Of a stretch of 64,000 bases of DNA, positions 1 through 9,676 are shown piece by piece; position 1 is the stretch's first letter, and each line of letters opens with the position of its first letter. The DNA comes from Palsa-504 sp963787645. Its GTDB lineage: Bacteria > Actinomycetota > Actinomycetes > Streptosporangiales > Streptosporangiaceae. The DNA lies in the NCBI GenBank assembly GCA_963787645.1, contig CAWBDS010000013.1, forward strand, positions 1-64,000. The letters are read 5' to 3'. A model generated the notes under the pieces. That model did not search any database. It saw only the letters and a program-made list of their open reading frames with translations, and was not told the origin of the DNA. The translations under genes were made by a program, and so were the position numbers.

Positions 1-90
1 CCGACTGTTCACCAGCGGCCCGCCCGCAGGGATCGCTTTGGCGAGGTTGTGTTAGCTTCACCTATGGACGGTAGGAGCGGACGCCGGGCT

Positions 91-123
91 GGGCGTCACC
101 CGAAGGTGGCATGGGAGTGGAAT
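91..123 (-). repeat. hairpin repeat, copy 1 (reverse orientation)
   Basis: On the minus strand the core CACCTTCGGGTG (97-108) folds as a 4-bp stem closed by a TTCG loop, the very stable cUUCGg class in RNA. The flanks also match the copies at 3590-3705: an ATTCCAC block lies just before the core and GACGCCC just after it. It is a member of an interspersed family of which five cores are visible in this window. Function is unknown. Confidence 0.6.
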
Positions 124-380
124 CTTGCGGTGATGGACGCGGCGATCCGCGACCACCCGGCCCGGCCGGCCGAGCAGGCCTCTGCCCCAGGTAGCCCCGC
201 GACACGAGGTTGACCCCGGCAGCATCGCGCGTTCACAGGACCCGCAAACCCCCGGCGCGCGATCGTTACGCCATGGCGTCAGCTCTCCGGAGCGCTCCGC
301 AGCCGCGTGGCGGTGCGGGCTTGGGATGGGGCCTGGCACGACGTGACCCAGGTGATCGCGCTGGCTATACCACCCGAGCG

Positions 381-416
<36 letters not shown>

Positions 417-666
417 CCAGCGCACGGTACACTAATCGGGCCGCTGCATGGTGTGCGCGCCCGACCAGGTTCCAATGCAGGGGTGAGCGGCGCAGAGCCG
501 GCGGGGCGTCACCGGGTCGGCACCGCCTCACCACCGGTATTACCGTCCACTGCAGGGCAGCGGCAGCGCGGCTTGATGAGCCAGGCAAGCGGTAATCTAC
601 TGGTGGCCGGATGGCCTGACGATGACTCACAGCCCTGAGCCACCGCCGGCCGCGTGGAGAGACCAG

Positions 667-3600
667 ATGACGGATAGCGGCACGCTTTCGCGCAATGAGC
701 GGACTGGCCTGGGCGGCTGGTCACCGGTGGCTGACCCGTCTGTGGCGGCCCCGGCCAAGGTTGCCATGTCCGGGCAGGATGTCCTGCTGGCGACCAAGCT
801 GCACGTGCCCCGGCCGCAGCCGGGTTTTGTGCCACGCAGGCGTCTGGTGCAGGCGCTGGGCGACGGGCCTGGCTCGCAGCCGGTGCTGCGGTGTGCGCTC
901 CGGCGGGGATCCGGCAAGACGGCGCTGCTGGCCGGCTGGGCCCGCGGCGGCAGGCGGCCGGTGGCGTGGCTGGGCCTGGATGGCGGCGACAGCGACCCGG
1001 CCCGGTTCTGGCGGTATGTGGTGGCCGCGCTGGACCGGGCCCGGCCGGCCTGGCCGGGCGGGTGGGCCCGCTGCTCCCGCGTTCGTCTGAGGGGCTGGTG
1101 ACGGCCCTGATCAATGAGCTGGCCGCCGATCCCGGCCCGGATGAGGTGCTGCTGGTCCTGGACGACTACCACCTGGTTGATTCCGGGCCGGTGCAGCAAG
1201 TCGGTGGCGTTCTTGCTGGAGAATCTGCCGCTGCGCTTGCGGGTGGTGGTGTCTGGCCGGGCTGACCCGCCGCTGCCGCTGGCGCGGCTGCGGGCCCGCG
1301 GCCAGCTGGCTGAGCTGCGCGCCGCCGACCTGCGGTTCACCATGGCCGAGGAGGCGGCGGCGCCTGTGGCCGAGCAGCGGGCAGGCCCTGCCGGATGTGG
1401 CGGTGGCGGCGCTGGTGGCCCGCACGGAGGGGTGGGCGGCGGGGCTGCAGCTGGCCGGGCTGTCGCTGCGGGGGAACGCGGATCCGGCCGGATTCGCGGC
1501 GGCGTTCAGCGGCAGCCACCGGTTCGTGCTGGACTACCTGGCCGATGAGGTCCTTGACCGCCAGCCTGGGCCGGTGCGCGCGTTCCTGCTGGAGACTTCG
1601 GTGCTGGAGCGGCTGACCGGGGAGCTGTGTGATGCGGTCACCCGCAGGCCGGGCAGCCAGGCGATGCTGGAGCAGGTCGAGCGGGCGGGCCTGTTGGTGG
1701 TGCCGCTGGATGAGGTGCGCGGCTGGTGGCGCTACCACCACCTGTTCGCGGATCTGCTGCGCGCCCGGCTGCAGGCTGAGCAGCCCGGCCGGGTGCCGGT
1801 GCTGCACCGGGCCGCGGCGGCCTGGTGCGAGGAGCACGACCTGGCCGATGACGCGGTGCGGCACGCGCTGGCGGCAGGGGACGCGGCCTGGGCGGCGCGG
1901 CTGGCCGAGCGGCACGTCGAGACGTTGCTCGGCCGCAGTGAGGGCGTGACCCTGCGACGAGCTGGCTGTCGGCGCTGCCGGAGAAGTCGGTGCGTGACCG
2001 TCCGCGCCTGTGCCTGGCCCAGGCGTTCGGCGCCGCCATGGGCTTCCAGCTGGAAGCACTCGAGCCCTTGCTCGATGACGCCGACCGCGCCTTCGCGGTC
2101 AGCGGCGACGAGCCGTATGAGGACCCCGCCGGGCAGCAGGCGAGCGTGCTGGCCAATGTCCCCCGCGGGGATCGCGTTCCTGCGCGGCTCGCTGGCGCGG
2201 CTGCGCGGTGATGCCGGCCTCGCGGGCCGGCTGCAACCAGCAGGTCCTGGCCCACCTGGGCGAGGAAGAGTGGCTGCTGCGCTGCTTCGTGCGCTGGAAC
2301 CAGGCCGGGGCGGACTGGCTGGAAGGCCGGGTCGGGCCAGCCGAGCGCGGCCTGGCCAAGGTGCTCGCCGAGTTGCGCGCGGCGGACGAAGCGGTCCGCC
2401 GCGCAGGCGGCGAGCCCGCGGAGGTCTTCCGCGCGGTCGAAGGCGGTGTTGGGTTCTTCGCTGGCTTTCTGGCCATGCGCGTCTGCTCGACCTGGGCCAG
2501 GTGCAGCGCGCCCGGGGCCACCTGGATGCGGCACAGGCGACCTACCGGCACGCGCTGGGCGCGGCCGGTGAGAGCAGCCAGCCACCCCATCTCGGGCCTG
2601 GCGCACGTCGGCCTGGCCCAGGTCTTGTACGAGCGGAACAAGCTGACCGCCGCCCTTGACCACGCCACCCGGGGGGTCACGCTGTGCCGGCAGCTTGCCT
2701 CCACCCCGCCGCTGGCCGCTGGCCTAGCTGTCATGGCCCGGATCCGGGAGGCGCACGGTGACGCGGCCGGGGCGCTGGAGGCGATGGACGAGGCCGGGCA
2801 GGCCGGGCTGAGCCCGCAGGTGACCGCCCTGCTCAACCCGGTGCCATCGCAGCGGGCGCGGCTGCTCCTGGCCCGGGGCGACGTCCACGCGGCCGCCCAG
2901 TGGGCAACGGCTGCCGGTCTCAGCCCCGGCGACGAGCCAGATTACGCGCGAGGGCCCGGCCTATCTGGTGCTGGCCCGGGTGCTGCTCGCCCAAAACAGC
3001 CACGGCCCGGCGCTGACGCTGCTGCAGCGGCTGCTCGACGCCGCGGCCAGCCAGGGCCGGGCCGGCAGCATCATCGAGATCCAGGCGCTGCGGGCGCTCG
3101 CGCTGGCCGCCCGCGGCGATCACGCCGCCGCCCTCGGCGCGCTGACCGAAGCGCTCACCCTGGCCTGCCCGCAGGGCTACGTCCGTGTCTTGGCCGACGA
3201 GGGCGCGCCGATTGGTGCTCTGCTCGCCCAGTTGCCGGTTGCCCGGCTGGGCCAGCAGAACGCGGCTGGCCGCATCGACCCCGGCTACCTGGCCGCGCTC
3301 CTGCGCGCCTGCAGCCATACAGACGCCACGCCGCCGCAGAGGCGATCCGCCGCCGCGCCGCCGGGCCTGGCCGAGCCGCTGACCGACCGCGAGCTGGAGG
3401 TGCTGCGACTGCTCGCCGCGGGCCGGTCAAACCAGCGCATCGCCCATGACCTGGTGGTGGCGCTCAACACGGTCAAAAAGCACGTGACCCACGTCCTGGG
3501 CAAGCTCGGCGCCGCCAACCGAACCAAGGCCGTCGCGCGGGCCCGGCAGCTGGGCCTGATCCCCTTCCGACACCCTCCGGCCAGCCCGGTAGCACCTTCG

Positions 3601-3822
3601 GGTGACCGATCGCCGCCCGGCGACATTCCACCCGGCCGCCACCTTCGGGTGACGCCCCACGGCAGCCGGGATTCGTACCGTTTCCCGAAGAGCCGGGCCA
3701 AACGGGGTGGGCTGGGCCCAGCCACCGCACCCGCGGGCTTGGCGGCTGAGCGGGGTGATGGGAAACCGTGCGGCGGATCTTTATGCACCGGCCGAGTGTC
3801 CGGCGCGGCTCCCCTGGCATGA
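667..3822 (+). pseudogene. LuxR-family ATP-binding transcriptional regulator (LAL/MalT type), multiply frameshifted
   Basis: All parts of a large LAL regulator are present in order but in changing reading frames. They are an N-terminal ATKLHVPRP motif (about 790), a broken P-loop (CAPAG in one frame and GSGKTALLAGWA in the next, about 895-940), Walker B VLLVLDDYHLV (about 1150), VVVSGRADPPLPLARLRARG (about 1240), and TEGWAAGLQLAGLSLRG (about 1430). TPR-like helical repeats follow, then a well-preserved C-terminal LuxR helix-turn-helix (LTDRELEVLRLLAAGRSNQ to VKKHVTHVLGKLGA, about 3375-3520). At least six frame changes occur, including one inside the P-loop, so no full-length protein can be made. 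The last open frame runs to 3822 through the hairpin repeats, but the natural end is probably near 3570. Intact relatives act as single-polypeptide activators of about 900 residues. No target can be inferred. Confidence 0.85.
3590..3705 (+). repeat. hairpin repeat pair, copy 2
   Basis: Two CACCTTCGGGTG cores (3593-3604 and 3640-3651) lie 47 bp apart just after the LuxR coding end. An ATTCCACCCGG block and a tail, CGTACCGTTTCCCGAA, followed by GCCGGGCCAA, complete the unit. The same unit follows the LuxR remnant at 6288. Each core can form a cUUCGg hairpin. No T-tract follows, so this is not a classical terminator. Confidence 0.75.
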
Positions 3823-3940
3823 GGTCCTCCCGCCCGACCCCGATGTCGTACGGGCCAAGGGCTTGCCCGTGCCGGCAAAAGAACGGCCAGACAGTCACCT
3901 TCCCCCGGGCCCGCCGAGACGGCGAACTGAGGGAACTCAG

Positions 3941-4285
3941 ATGTTCACCCAGCTCCTCGGCGCCGCAGCGACCGTCTATGGCGTGCTTGGCGCTCTTAAA
4001 ACGCTCCTGCAGGCACGGCAGATGCTCACCCGCCGCACATCGCGTGAAGTCTCGGCACGCTTCTTGGCCTCCTATGCCGGCGGTTACGCGATCTGGCTGA
4101 CCTACGGGCTCAGGACCGGCAGTCTCCCGCTCATCGTCGTGGACACCGTCGGCCTGCTCTGCGGCGGGCTGACGCTCGCCGTCGCCCTGTCCCTCCGCGG
4201 CTCGCTTACCTGCCCAGCCACCTGGAACAGCCACCAGCACGACGTCAATCGCACAAAGACCCGCAGCCCCAGACCCGCAGCGTGA
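3941..4285 (+). CDS. SemiSWEET/PQ-loop-like small membrane protein
   Basis: The 114-residue protein begins MFTQLLGAAATVYGVLGALK and has three hydrophobic segments (about residues 4-20, 43-60 and 63-85). Between them lie the polar ARQMLTRRTSREVS loop and a WLTYGLRTG segment, the single-PQ-repeat layout of bacterial SemiSWEETs. Members dimerise in the membrane and move small sugars, though many PQ-loop proteins have other or unknown cargo. A GAGGGA sequence precedes the ATG. The stop overlaps a possible GTG start of the ABC ATPase, so the two are probably co-transcribed. The hydrophilic C-terminal tail (from about residue 90) is unusual and Arg/Thr-rich. Assignment rests on topology and short motifs. 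Confidence 0.6.
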   Translation: MFTQLLGAAATVYGVLGALKTLLQARQMLTRRTSREVSARFLASYAGGYAIWLTYGLRTGSLPLIVVDTVGLLCGGLTLAVALSLRGSLTCPATWNSHQHDVNRTKTRSPRPAA

Positions 4286-4293
4286 GGAGCGAA

Positions 4294-5244
4294 ATGGACA
4301 TCCTCGGCGAGGGATACGCCGTCGATCAGGCCGCCGTCGGCTCGGCGTGGTCCGAGTCGGCGGTCAGCGTGCGCGGCCTGGTGAAGCGCTATGGCGGCCA
4401 CGAGGCGGTCGCGGGCATCGATCTGGAGGTGCGACGGGGAGAGATCTTCGCGTTCCTCGGCCCGAACGGCGCGGGTAAGACCACGACGGTTGAGATCCTC
4501 GAAGGCTTCCGGCAGCGCACCGCCGGCGAGATCTCCGTCCTGGGACACGACCCGGCCACGGCGGGCGGCGCCTGGCGGGACCGGGTGGGCGTGGTCTTGC
4601 AGGAGTCGCAGCCCGAGCCCGGCCTGTCCGTGCGGGAGTGCCTGGCCATGTACGCCGGGTTCTACCGCGCGCCGCGGGACATCGACGAGACCATCGCCCT
4701 GGTCGGCCTGACCGGGCAGGCCGGCAAGCTGGGCATGCGTCTGTCCGGCGGCCAGCGGCGCCGGCTCGATTTCGCCCTCGCCCTCGTCGGCGACCCAGAG
4801 CTCATCTTCCTGGACGAGCCGACCACCGGGTTCGACCCGTCCGCCCGCCGCGCCGCCTGGCAGGTCATCGCCGGGCTCCGGCACCTCGGCAAGACCGTCT
4901 TCCTCACCACCCATTACATGGACGAGGCGGAATACCTGGCCGACCGGATCACGGTGCTATCTGCCGGACACATCGTGGCTGAGGGCACGCCGCGCACGCT
5001 GGGCGGGCGCGACCACATGACCACCGTCATCAGCTTCACCCTCCCGGATCACGTGCAAGCGCGTGACCTGCCAGCCGCGCTGAGCCCACTGGCCGAGCCG
5101 GGGCCGGGCGGATCGACCGTCGTGCACAGCAAGAGCCCGCTCGCGCACCTGCAGATGCTCGGGAACTGGGCGCTCGGCCGCGGCTTCGACCTTCCCGATC
5201 TCGACGTCCACCGGCCGACCCTGGAGGAGGCTACCTCTCCCTGA
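4294..5244 (+). CDS. ABC transporter ATP-binding protein (DrrA-like)
   Basis: The ATPase subunit of an ABC-2 type exporter, 316 residues from the ATG at 4294. That start is preferred because GAGGAG lies four bases upstream; a GTG at 4282 is the alternative. Visible motifs are Walker A GPNGAGKTT (residues 56-64), the Q-loop VLQESQPEPGL, signature LSGGQRRRLDFAL (150-162), Walker B LIFLDEPTTGFDP (170-182) and the H-loop TTHYMDEAEYLADR. The C-terminal extension ending LDVHRPTLEEA is typical of the DrrA/NatA group, which power drug, lipid or antibiotic export. It sits between a SemiSWEET-like gene and its permease partner at 5273, so this is almost certainly one operon. Substrate unknown. Confidence 0.93.
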   Translation: MDILGEGYAVDQAAVGSAWSESAVSVRGLVKRYGGHEAVAGIDLEVRRGEIFAFLGPNGAGKTTTVEILEGFRQRTAGEISVLGHDPATAGGAWRDRVGVVLQESQPEPGLSVRECLAMYAGFYRAPRDIDETIALVGLTGQAGKLGMRLSGGQRRRLDFALALVGDPELIFLDEPTTGFDPSARRAAWQVIAGLRHLGKTVFLTTHYMDEAEYLADRITVLSAGHIVAEGTPRTLGGRDHMTTVISFTLPDHVQARDLPAALSPLAEPGPGGSTVVHSKSPLAHLQMLGNWALGRGFDLPDLDVHRPTLEEATSP

Positions 5245-5272
5245 CCGGACCCGCGAACACGAGGGACCAGCG

Positions 5273-6049
5273 ATGATCAGAATGACCCTGCACCTGTCCG
5301 GCTACGACCTGCGCGCCTTCACCCGCAACCGCCAGTGGCAGTTCTTCACCCTTGCCCTGCCGGTGCTCTTCCTGGTCATCTTCGCGTCGGTGTTCGGCGG
5401 CAGCGGACACACCACCCCGGTCGCAGGCGGCCCGATCAGCACGCCGGTGTACTACGTGCCCGGCATCATCGCACTCGGGGTGATCGCCGCGTCCTTCGGC
5501 AACCTGGTCGCCACGGTAACCGCGCAGCGCGAACGCGGCGTGCTCAAGCGCCGCCGCGCCACCCCCGTCCCGGCCGCTGCCGTCATCGCCGGGCGCGTGC
5601 TCACCGCGGTCGTCATCGCGGTGGTCATGACCGCCGTGCTGCTCGGCATCGGGTGGGCCGCCTACGGCGCTCACGTCCCCGGCCGCACCGCCGCCGCCCT
5701 CACGGTCACCGTCGTGACCGGTGCCGCCTCCTTCTGCTGCCTCGGCTACGCGCTCACCTCGCTCATCCGCAACGAGGATGCCGCGCTGTCCACCACCACG
5801 GCGCTCACGCTGCCGCTGTACTTCATCTCCGGGGTGTTCGTCCCCGTCACGGTCCTGCCGCACTGGCTGGCCGACCTAGGAGAGATCTTCCCCGTCCGCC
5901 ACCTCGCCAGCGCGCTGCTCGCCGCCTACAACCCGCACACCACCGGGCTCGGGTTCGCCGGCCCGGACCTGCTGATCGTGGCGGCCTGGGGAACCGCGGG
6001 CCTGCTCATCGCTGTCCGCAAGTTCAGCTGGCTGCCGCTCGGACGCTAA
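5273..6049 (+). CDS. ABC-2 type transporter permease (DrrB-like)
   Basis: A 258-residue inner-membrane subunit with about six hydrophobic helices, starting 28 bp after the ATPase gene. The first helix is around residues 20-42 (QFFTLALPVLFLVIFAS). The region YYVPGIIALGVIAASFGNL followed by the charged loop QRERGVLKRRRATPVP is the hallmark of the ABC-2 membrane domain. FISGVFVPVTVLPHWLADLGEIFPVRH is the usual segment before the last helix. With the preceding ATPase it would form an exporter. Start ATG has ACGAGGG about 10 bases upstream. Confidence 0.92.
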   Translation: MIRMTLHLSGYDLRAFTRNRQWQFFTLALPVLFLVIFASVFGGSGHTTPVAGGPISTPVYYVPGIIALGVIAASFGNLVATVTAQRERGVLKRRRATPVPAAAVIAGRVLTAVVIAVVMTAVLLGIGWAAYGAHVPGRTAAALTVTVVTGAASFCCLGYALTSLIRNEDAALSTTTALTLPLYFISGVFVPVTVLPHWLADLGEIFPVRHLASALLAAYNPHTTGLGFAGPDLLIVAAWGTAGLLIAVRKFSWLPLGR

Positions 6050-6087
6050 CCCTGACAACCACACCCACCCTCACAGGAGGAAAACCC

Positions 6088-6264
6088 GTGGCCACCGAAG
6101 TCCAGACCCAAGCCGGACGATGCTCCACGCACGGAACAGTCCAGGCAACGCGTGAGGTCCCGAAAATGGGATTCCCCTTCGTCATCTACGCCATCTGGCG
6201 GGCCGTGGCCCAGCGCCGCCCCTTCGTCTGCCCAGGATGCGGAGAAGCCGTCGAGGCATACTGA
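6088..6264 (+). CDS. small zinc-ribbon-like protein
   Basis: A 58-residue protein from a GTG start with an excellent ribosome binding site (CAGGAGG, 8 bases upstream). It contains a C-x2-H pair near the N-terminus (RCSTHGTVQ), a hydrophobic stretch MGFPFVIYAIWRAVAQRRP, and a CPGCGEAVEAY C-terminus, which together could bind one zinc ion. It lies 38 bp behind the ABC permease and is probably the last gene of that operon. I do not know a function. Its strong translation signal and Cys/His spacing argue that it is real despite its size. Confidence 0.7.
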   Translation: MATEVQTQAGRCSTHGTVQATREVPKMGFPFVIYAIWRAVAQRRPFVCPGCGEAVEAY

Positions 6265-6287
6265 GCCTGCCCAGAGTCTCTTCCGCC

Positions 6288-6480
6288 AGGAACCGCTGAA
6301 CGACCGCGAGCTGAGGTGCTAGGGCTGCTCGCCGCGGGCCGGTCAAAGCAGCGCATCGCCCACAACCTGGTCGTGGCGCTCAACACGGTCAAAGCACGTG
6401 ACCCGCGTCCTGGGCAAGCTCGGCGCCGCCAACCGCACCGAGGCCGGCGCGGGGCCGCCAGCTCGGCCTGATCCCTGACC
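6288..6480 (+). pseudogene. decayed duplicate of a LuxR C-terminal HTH region
   Basis: This stretch is a degraded second copy of the DNA encoding the LuxR helix-turn-helix at about 3375-3570. CTGAACGACCGCGAGCTG, the GCTCGCCGCGGGCCGGTCAAA block and GCGCTCAACACGGTCAAA are all recognisable. It has lost single bases (GAGCTG-AGG, and AAAAAGC reduced to AAAGC) and gained an in-frame TAG, so it cannot encode a protein. The following repeat unit was duplicated with it. The source was probably the gene at 667 or a close relative, because the two copies share flanking DNA. Confidence 0.85.
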
Positions 6481-6504
6481 CCAGCCGACCCGGTAGCACC
6501 CGTG

Positions 6505-6620
6505 CACCTTCGGGTGAGGGGCGTGCGGGCGGCATTCCACCCGGCAGGCGCCTTCGGGTGACCCCCCACGTAGGCGGGAATCGTACCGTTCCCTGAAAAG
6601 CCGGGCCAAGAGAGCCGGGC
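6505..6620 (+). repeat. hairpin repeat pair, copy 3
   Basis: A perfect core CACCTTCGGGTG (6505-6516) and a variant GCCTTCGGGTG (6550-6560) lie 44 bp apart, followed by AATCGTACCGTTCC and AAGCCGGGCCAA. Order and spacing match the unit at 3590-3705, so the LuxR tail plus repeats behaved as one duplicated block of about 330 bp that now flanks the ABC exporter operon. Confidence 0.75.
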
Positions 6621-6877
6621 TGCGAACCGGATGACGAGGAAGGCAAAGGACGATGGCTGATTCGCAGGTGGCGAGATTCCCGGATTTGGCGTGCTCGCGG
6701 CAGGCGTCGGTGGCCCCGCATTCAAGCATCCAGCCAGGCCGGCATGTGCACCCGGACCGCCGCCGACCAGGCCTGCAGGTCGGCGCCGGGAGCAGAAACC
6801 GGGGCCGACGCGCCCGCGGCGCTCCTCGGGCCATCCGGCAACCCGGGCGCCAGTGGCCCCGGCCGCGCCGAACGATT

Positions 6878-7252
6878 ATGCCGACCCCGATGCATGAGCC
6901 GGTAACGTCCTACCCGCAGGCAGTACTCCTGGCCATCACGATGTCCAGGCGTTACCGTCCCGGCCAGCATCACAACCACGACGGCTTCCTGCAGCATGCG
7001 TTCGCAACCTCGCCTTGGCTGGGCGCAACCGTGGTCGCCCTCACCGTCCTCGTGGGCCTGGTGCTCGCTCTGATCAAGACGGCCCGCCGGGTCCTGGAAG
7101 GCACCCCCTGGCCTGTGCGGCTGGCCCTGCTCGTGACCGTCGGCTTGGGGATCTTCCGGCTGCTCAGCCGGAAGGAACAGACAACGCCGCAGCGCATCCA
7201 GCACCCGCCAGACGGCTGGCAACCCGCCCCGCCACCGGACCAGGCCGCGTAA
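6878..7252 (+). CDS. hypothetical small membrane protein
   Basis: About 124 residues from the ATG at 6878; an ATG at 6941 would give about 103. I do not recognise the family. A His-rich segment (GQHHNHDGF) precedes two hydrophobic helices, WLGATVVALTVLVGLVLALI and PVRLALLVTVGLGIFRLL, joined by a basic loop. The C-terminus is Pro/Gln-rich and hydrophilic. No strong ribosome binding site decides the start. The open frame extends upstream to 6653, but that part is Arg/Pro-rich and looks like non-coding G+C-rich DNA. Confidence 0.45.
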   Translation: MPTPMHEPVTSYPQAVLLAITMSRRYRPGQHHNHDGFLQHAFATSPWLGATVVALTVLVGLVLALIKTARRVLEGTPWPVRLALLVTVGLGIFRLLSRKEQTTPQRIQHPPDGWQPAPPPDQAA

Positions 7253-7355
7253 GCAGCCCGTCCGGGCCGCTGATTAACCCGAAGTTAGGGCCAATTCGGC
7301 AGGCGGTTCCGGGTCTGACCTGGTGTTTTGCCGGATCGGCCGAGTGGCGTTCTGG

Positions 7356-9140
7356 CTACTTCAAGGTCAGCGGGATCGGAGCGCCGATGAGCTCGAAGGC
7401 CTGCCGCTGGGCGCTGGTCGGCTCGGCGAGCATCGCGATGGTGACCTGGGTGCCGGTGTACCGGACCTGGTTGCGGGTCAGCGTGGCCAGGTGGTCCAGC
7501 AGGCCGCCGAAGCTGCGGTAGGGCTGCCCGGCCGGGTCGTGCTGGTAGGACGCCTTGGCCTGGGCGGCCGCCGAGCGGCTGGCCTGGGCGACGGGGTTAT
7601 CCGGGGCGGGCGGGTTCTGGTCGGTGAAGGTGAGCGGGGCCCAGGCGCGGCGCAGGTGCCAGGTCAGGTAGCAGGCGAGCATGCAGATCAGGACGTGGGC
7701 CCGGACGCGTTCCTCCAGCCGGTGGAACACCGGCCGCAGGTCCAGGTCATCAGATTTGATGTGCCGGAAGTCCCGTTCCACGTATTTGAGGTTCTTGTAG
7801 GCGGTCACCACGCCAGCCGCGTCGAGCTCGTCTGCGGGGACGGGGGTGCGCAGCACGTAGAACCCGTCCAGGGCGGCTTCGGCGTCAATCCGGTCCTGCT
7901 GGCGCTGCATGGACAGGGTGGTATCGGTGATGGTGACGGTGAAGTGCTTGGCGGTCTTGTACCTGCTGATTACCTTGCCCACCTCGATCCCGATCCCGGC
8001 GGCGCCGGTGAGCTTGCCGGCCTGGACGCGGGCGATGAGGGGAATGAGCAGCTTCTCGGTGGCGGCCAGCAGGTCCTCGCGCTTGCGGGCGCGGTCGGCG
8101 GCCAGCACCGGGTTGCGGCAGGCGATCAGCCGCTCGCCGGGGAAATCCGGGCTGGTGATCTCGGCCAGGTCCTGCTGATCGAACAGGGACAGCTGGAGCG
8201 GCCCATCGTCGGCCATCAGCATGCGGATGGCGGGGGCGCGCAGCGCGGTGATCCATCCGTAGGGATCCGGCCGCTGGGTCCCGTCCCCCTGCTGGTTCAG
8301 GGCGGCGATCCGGGCGCTGGTGATCATCCCGCGGTCGCCGACCATGACCATCTGGGCCAGCCCGAACTTCTTGCGCACCACGTCCGCGATGGCGGTGAAG
8401 GCACCGGGGTCGCCGGTGTTGCCGGGGAACACCCGGACCGCGACCGGCCGGCCCTCGGGGTCGGTGAGCAGCCCGTACTCGACCTGCAGTTTCCCTTTCT
8501 TGCCGTCCCGGGAGTAGCCGCGGGCGGCCAGCGGGCAGTGCGAGCCCTCCAGCCACGAGCTGGACAGGTCGAACAGCGCCATCTTCGACGGGTTGGGCTC
8601 CGGGCTGAGGTGGCGGCGGGCCAGCTCCGCCTCGATCGCGTCCTGCCGGTGCCCCAGCCAGTCCATCGCGGCGTAGATGTCACCGGTGGACGCGTCCGCG
8701 ACGCCGAGGTCGGCGCCCAGGGTGGTGTCGGCCCACCAGGTCAGGGTGGACAGCTTGGAGGCCGGGGCGGCCACCCGGGAGATGATCAGGGCCAGGGCCA
8801 GGTCCCGCTGGCGGCCCGCCGGGCCCAGCAGCGCGGGCAGGCCCAGGTCGCGGGCCATGGCGTGCACGGCGGCGACGTGGCCGTGCGGCAGCGACCCGGT
8901 GATGGTGACCGCGGCGGCGGCGGGGACCAGCTGCTGGCCTTTCAGCCCGGCGTCGATCAGGTCGATGACGTGGTCCGGCAGGGCGGACAGGTTGGCCACG
9001 GTCTCGTTCTTGACCGTGCCGCCGTCGCGGTAGGTGCGGCGCAGGTAGGCCGAGGAGTAGTCCTTGCGGCGGCCCTGCTTATCCACGTAGCCGGTCTTGC
9101 TGACTCTGACTACGTGGACTTTCCCGCCGTTTCGGGTCAT
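7356..9140 (-). CDS. IS1634-type transposase
   Basis: A 594-residue DDE transposase of the IS1634 group (IS4 superfamily). The N-terminal KTGYVDKQGRRKDYSSAYLRRT region and an ATTLGADLG-like segment precede the catalytic core. A first acidic residue lies in LFDLSSSWLEG, a second in MVGDRGMITSARIA, and the distal Y-x2-LKYVERDFRHIKS motif carries the catalytic Glu. The frame is intact and of family-typical length, so the element may be active. I looked for terminal inverted repeats in about 7255-7340 and 9145-9215 and could not define a convincing pair, so element ends are left open. Confidence 0.9.
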   Translation of the reverse strand: MTRNGGKVHVVRVSKTGYVDKQGRRKDYSSAYLRRTYRDGGTVKNETVANLSALPDHVIDLIDAGLKGQQLVPAAAAVTITGSLPHGHVAAVHAMARDLGLPALLGPAGRQRDLALALIISRVAAPASKLSTLTWWADTTLGADLGVADASTGDIYAAMDWLGHRQDAIEAELARRHLSPEPNPSKMALFDLSSSWLEGSHCPLAARGYSRDGKKGKLQVEYGLLTDPEGRPVAVRVFPGNTGDPGAFTAIADVVRKKFGLAQMVMVGDRGMITSARIAALNQQGDGTQRPDPYGWITALRAPAIRMLMADDGPLQLSLFDQQDLAEITSPDFPGERLIACRNPVLAADRARKREDLLAATEKLLIPLIARVQAGKLTGAAGIGIEVGKVISRYKTAKHFTVTITDTTLSMQRQQDRIDAEAALDGFYVLRTPVPADELDAAGVVTAYKNLKYVERDFRHIKSDDLDLRPVFHRLEERVRAHVLICMLACYLTWHLRRAWAPLTFTDQNPPAPDNPVAQASRSAAAQAKASYQHDPAGQPYRSFGGLLDHLATLTRNQVRYTGTQVTIAMLAEPTSAQRQAFELIGAPIPLTLK

Positions 9141-9186
9141 AGCCAGATCATAACGTCATTCCCGGAAAGGTCCGGGTAGCGACACG

Positions 9187-9676
9187 CCAATTTTCTGACT
9201 ACACTCCGTGGTCGGATCTCACCGAACCAGCAGTTCAGGAAGCGATACCTACAGAGAGCTACGGCAACTTCGGATTAACTGCGCAGGCTGCCCTTCCCAC
9301 CGGGACGGGCAGCCATACACCGGCTGCACTGGCTCGGCCATCACCCGCACGGTGCAAGAGATGCGTCCGTTGCTGGCAGCAGATCACCCGGATCTGGGCG
9401 TTATCGCAACTCATGCACCAGACACGGGGTTGGAGTACAGATCGATCGGCGGGTCTTTGCGCGGGTCCGTGAAGACAGAGATTACTGTCCGTGACGGGCT
9501 TCACCGCCGACTCCGCCCCAGCTCGCCGAGTTCGCGGCTACCGAGCGCCCACGCGGCGCACCACGACGAAGGTCCTGCCGGCCGACGACGCTCGACCCTG
9601 TCGGCAGAAGCGGACGTTCCCCAACGGCATCGGAAGTGCCCGGGCTAGGCGGAGCCTGTGATTTTCCGCAGTTCGT
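9187..9676. other. stretch without a recognised gene
   Basis: Between the IS1634-type transposase and the acetyltransferase gene. Frames open on both strands (about 9208-9648 plus, 9259-9504 minus), but neither translation resembles a known family or has a good ribosome binding site. It probably contains the outer end of the insertion sequence plus non-coding DNA. Confidence 0.4.

Noticed and set aside
899..935. Programmed ribosomal frameshifting in the LuxR-type gene
   Set aside because: There are at least six frame changes in both directions over 3 kb, which fits decay or sequencing error and not a programmed site.
3640..3651. CACCTTCGGGTG hairpins as intrinsic terminators
   Set aside because: The stems are only four base pairs with no T-tract, and they occur in both orientations in gene-free DNA.
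7323..9179. A 618-residue open frame on the plus strand opposite the IS1634-type transposase
   Set aside because: It is the G+C-driven antisense shadow of a conserved transposase; the translation is Gly/Val/Arg-rich and resembles nothing.
7255..9215. Terminal inverted repeats of the IS1634-type element
   Set aside because: Only weak, unconvincing matches were found by eye, so no element limits are claimed.
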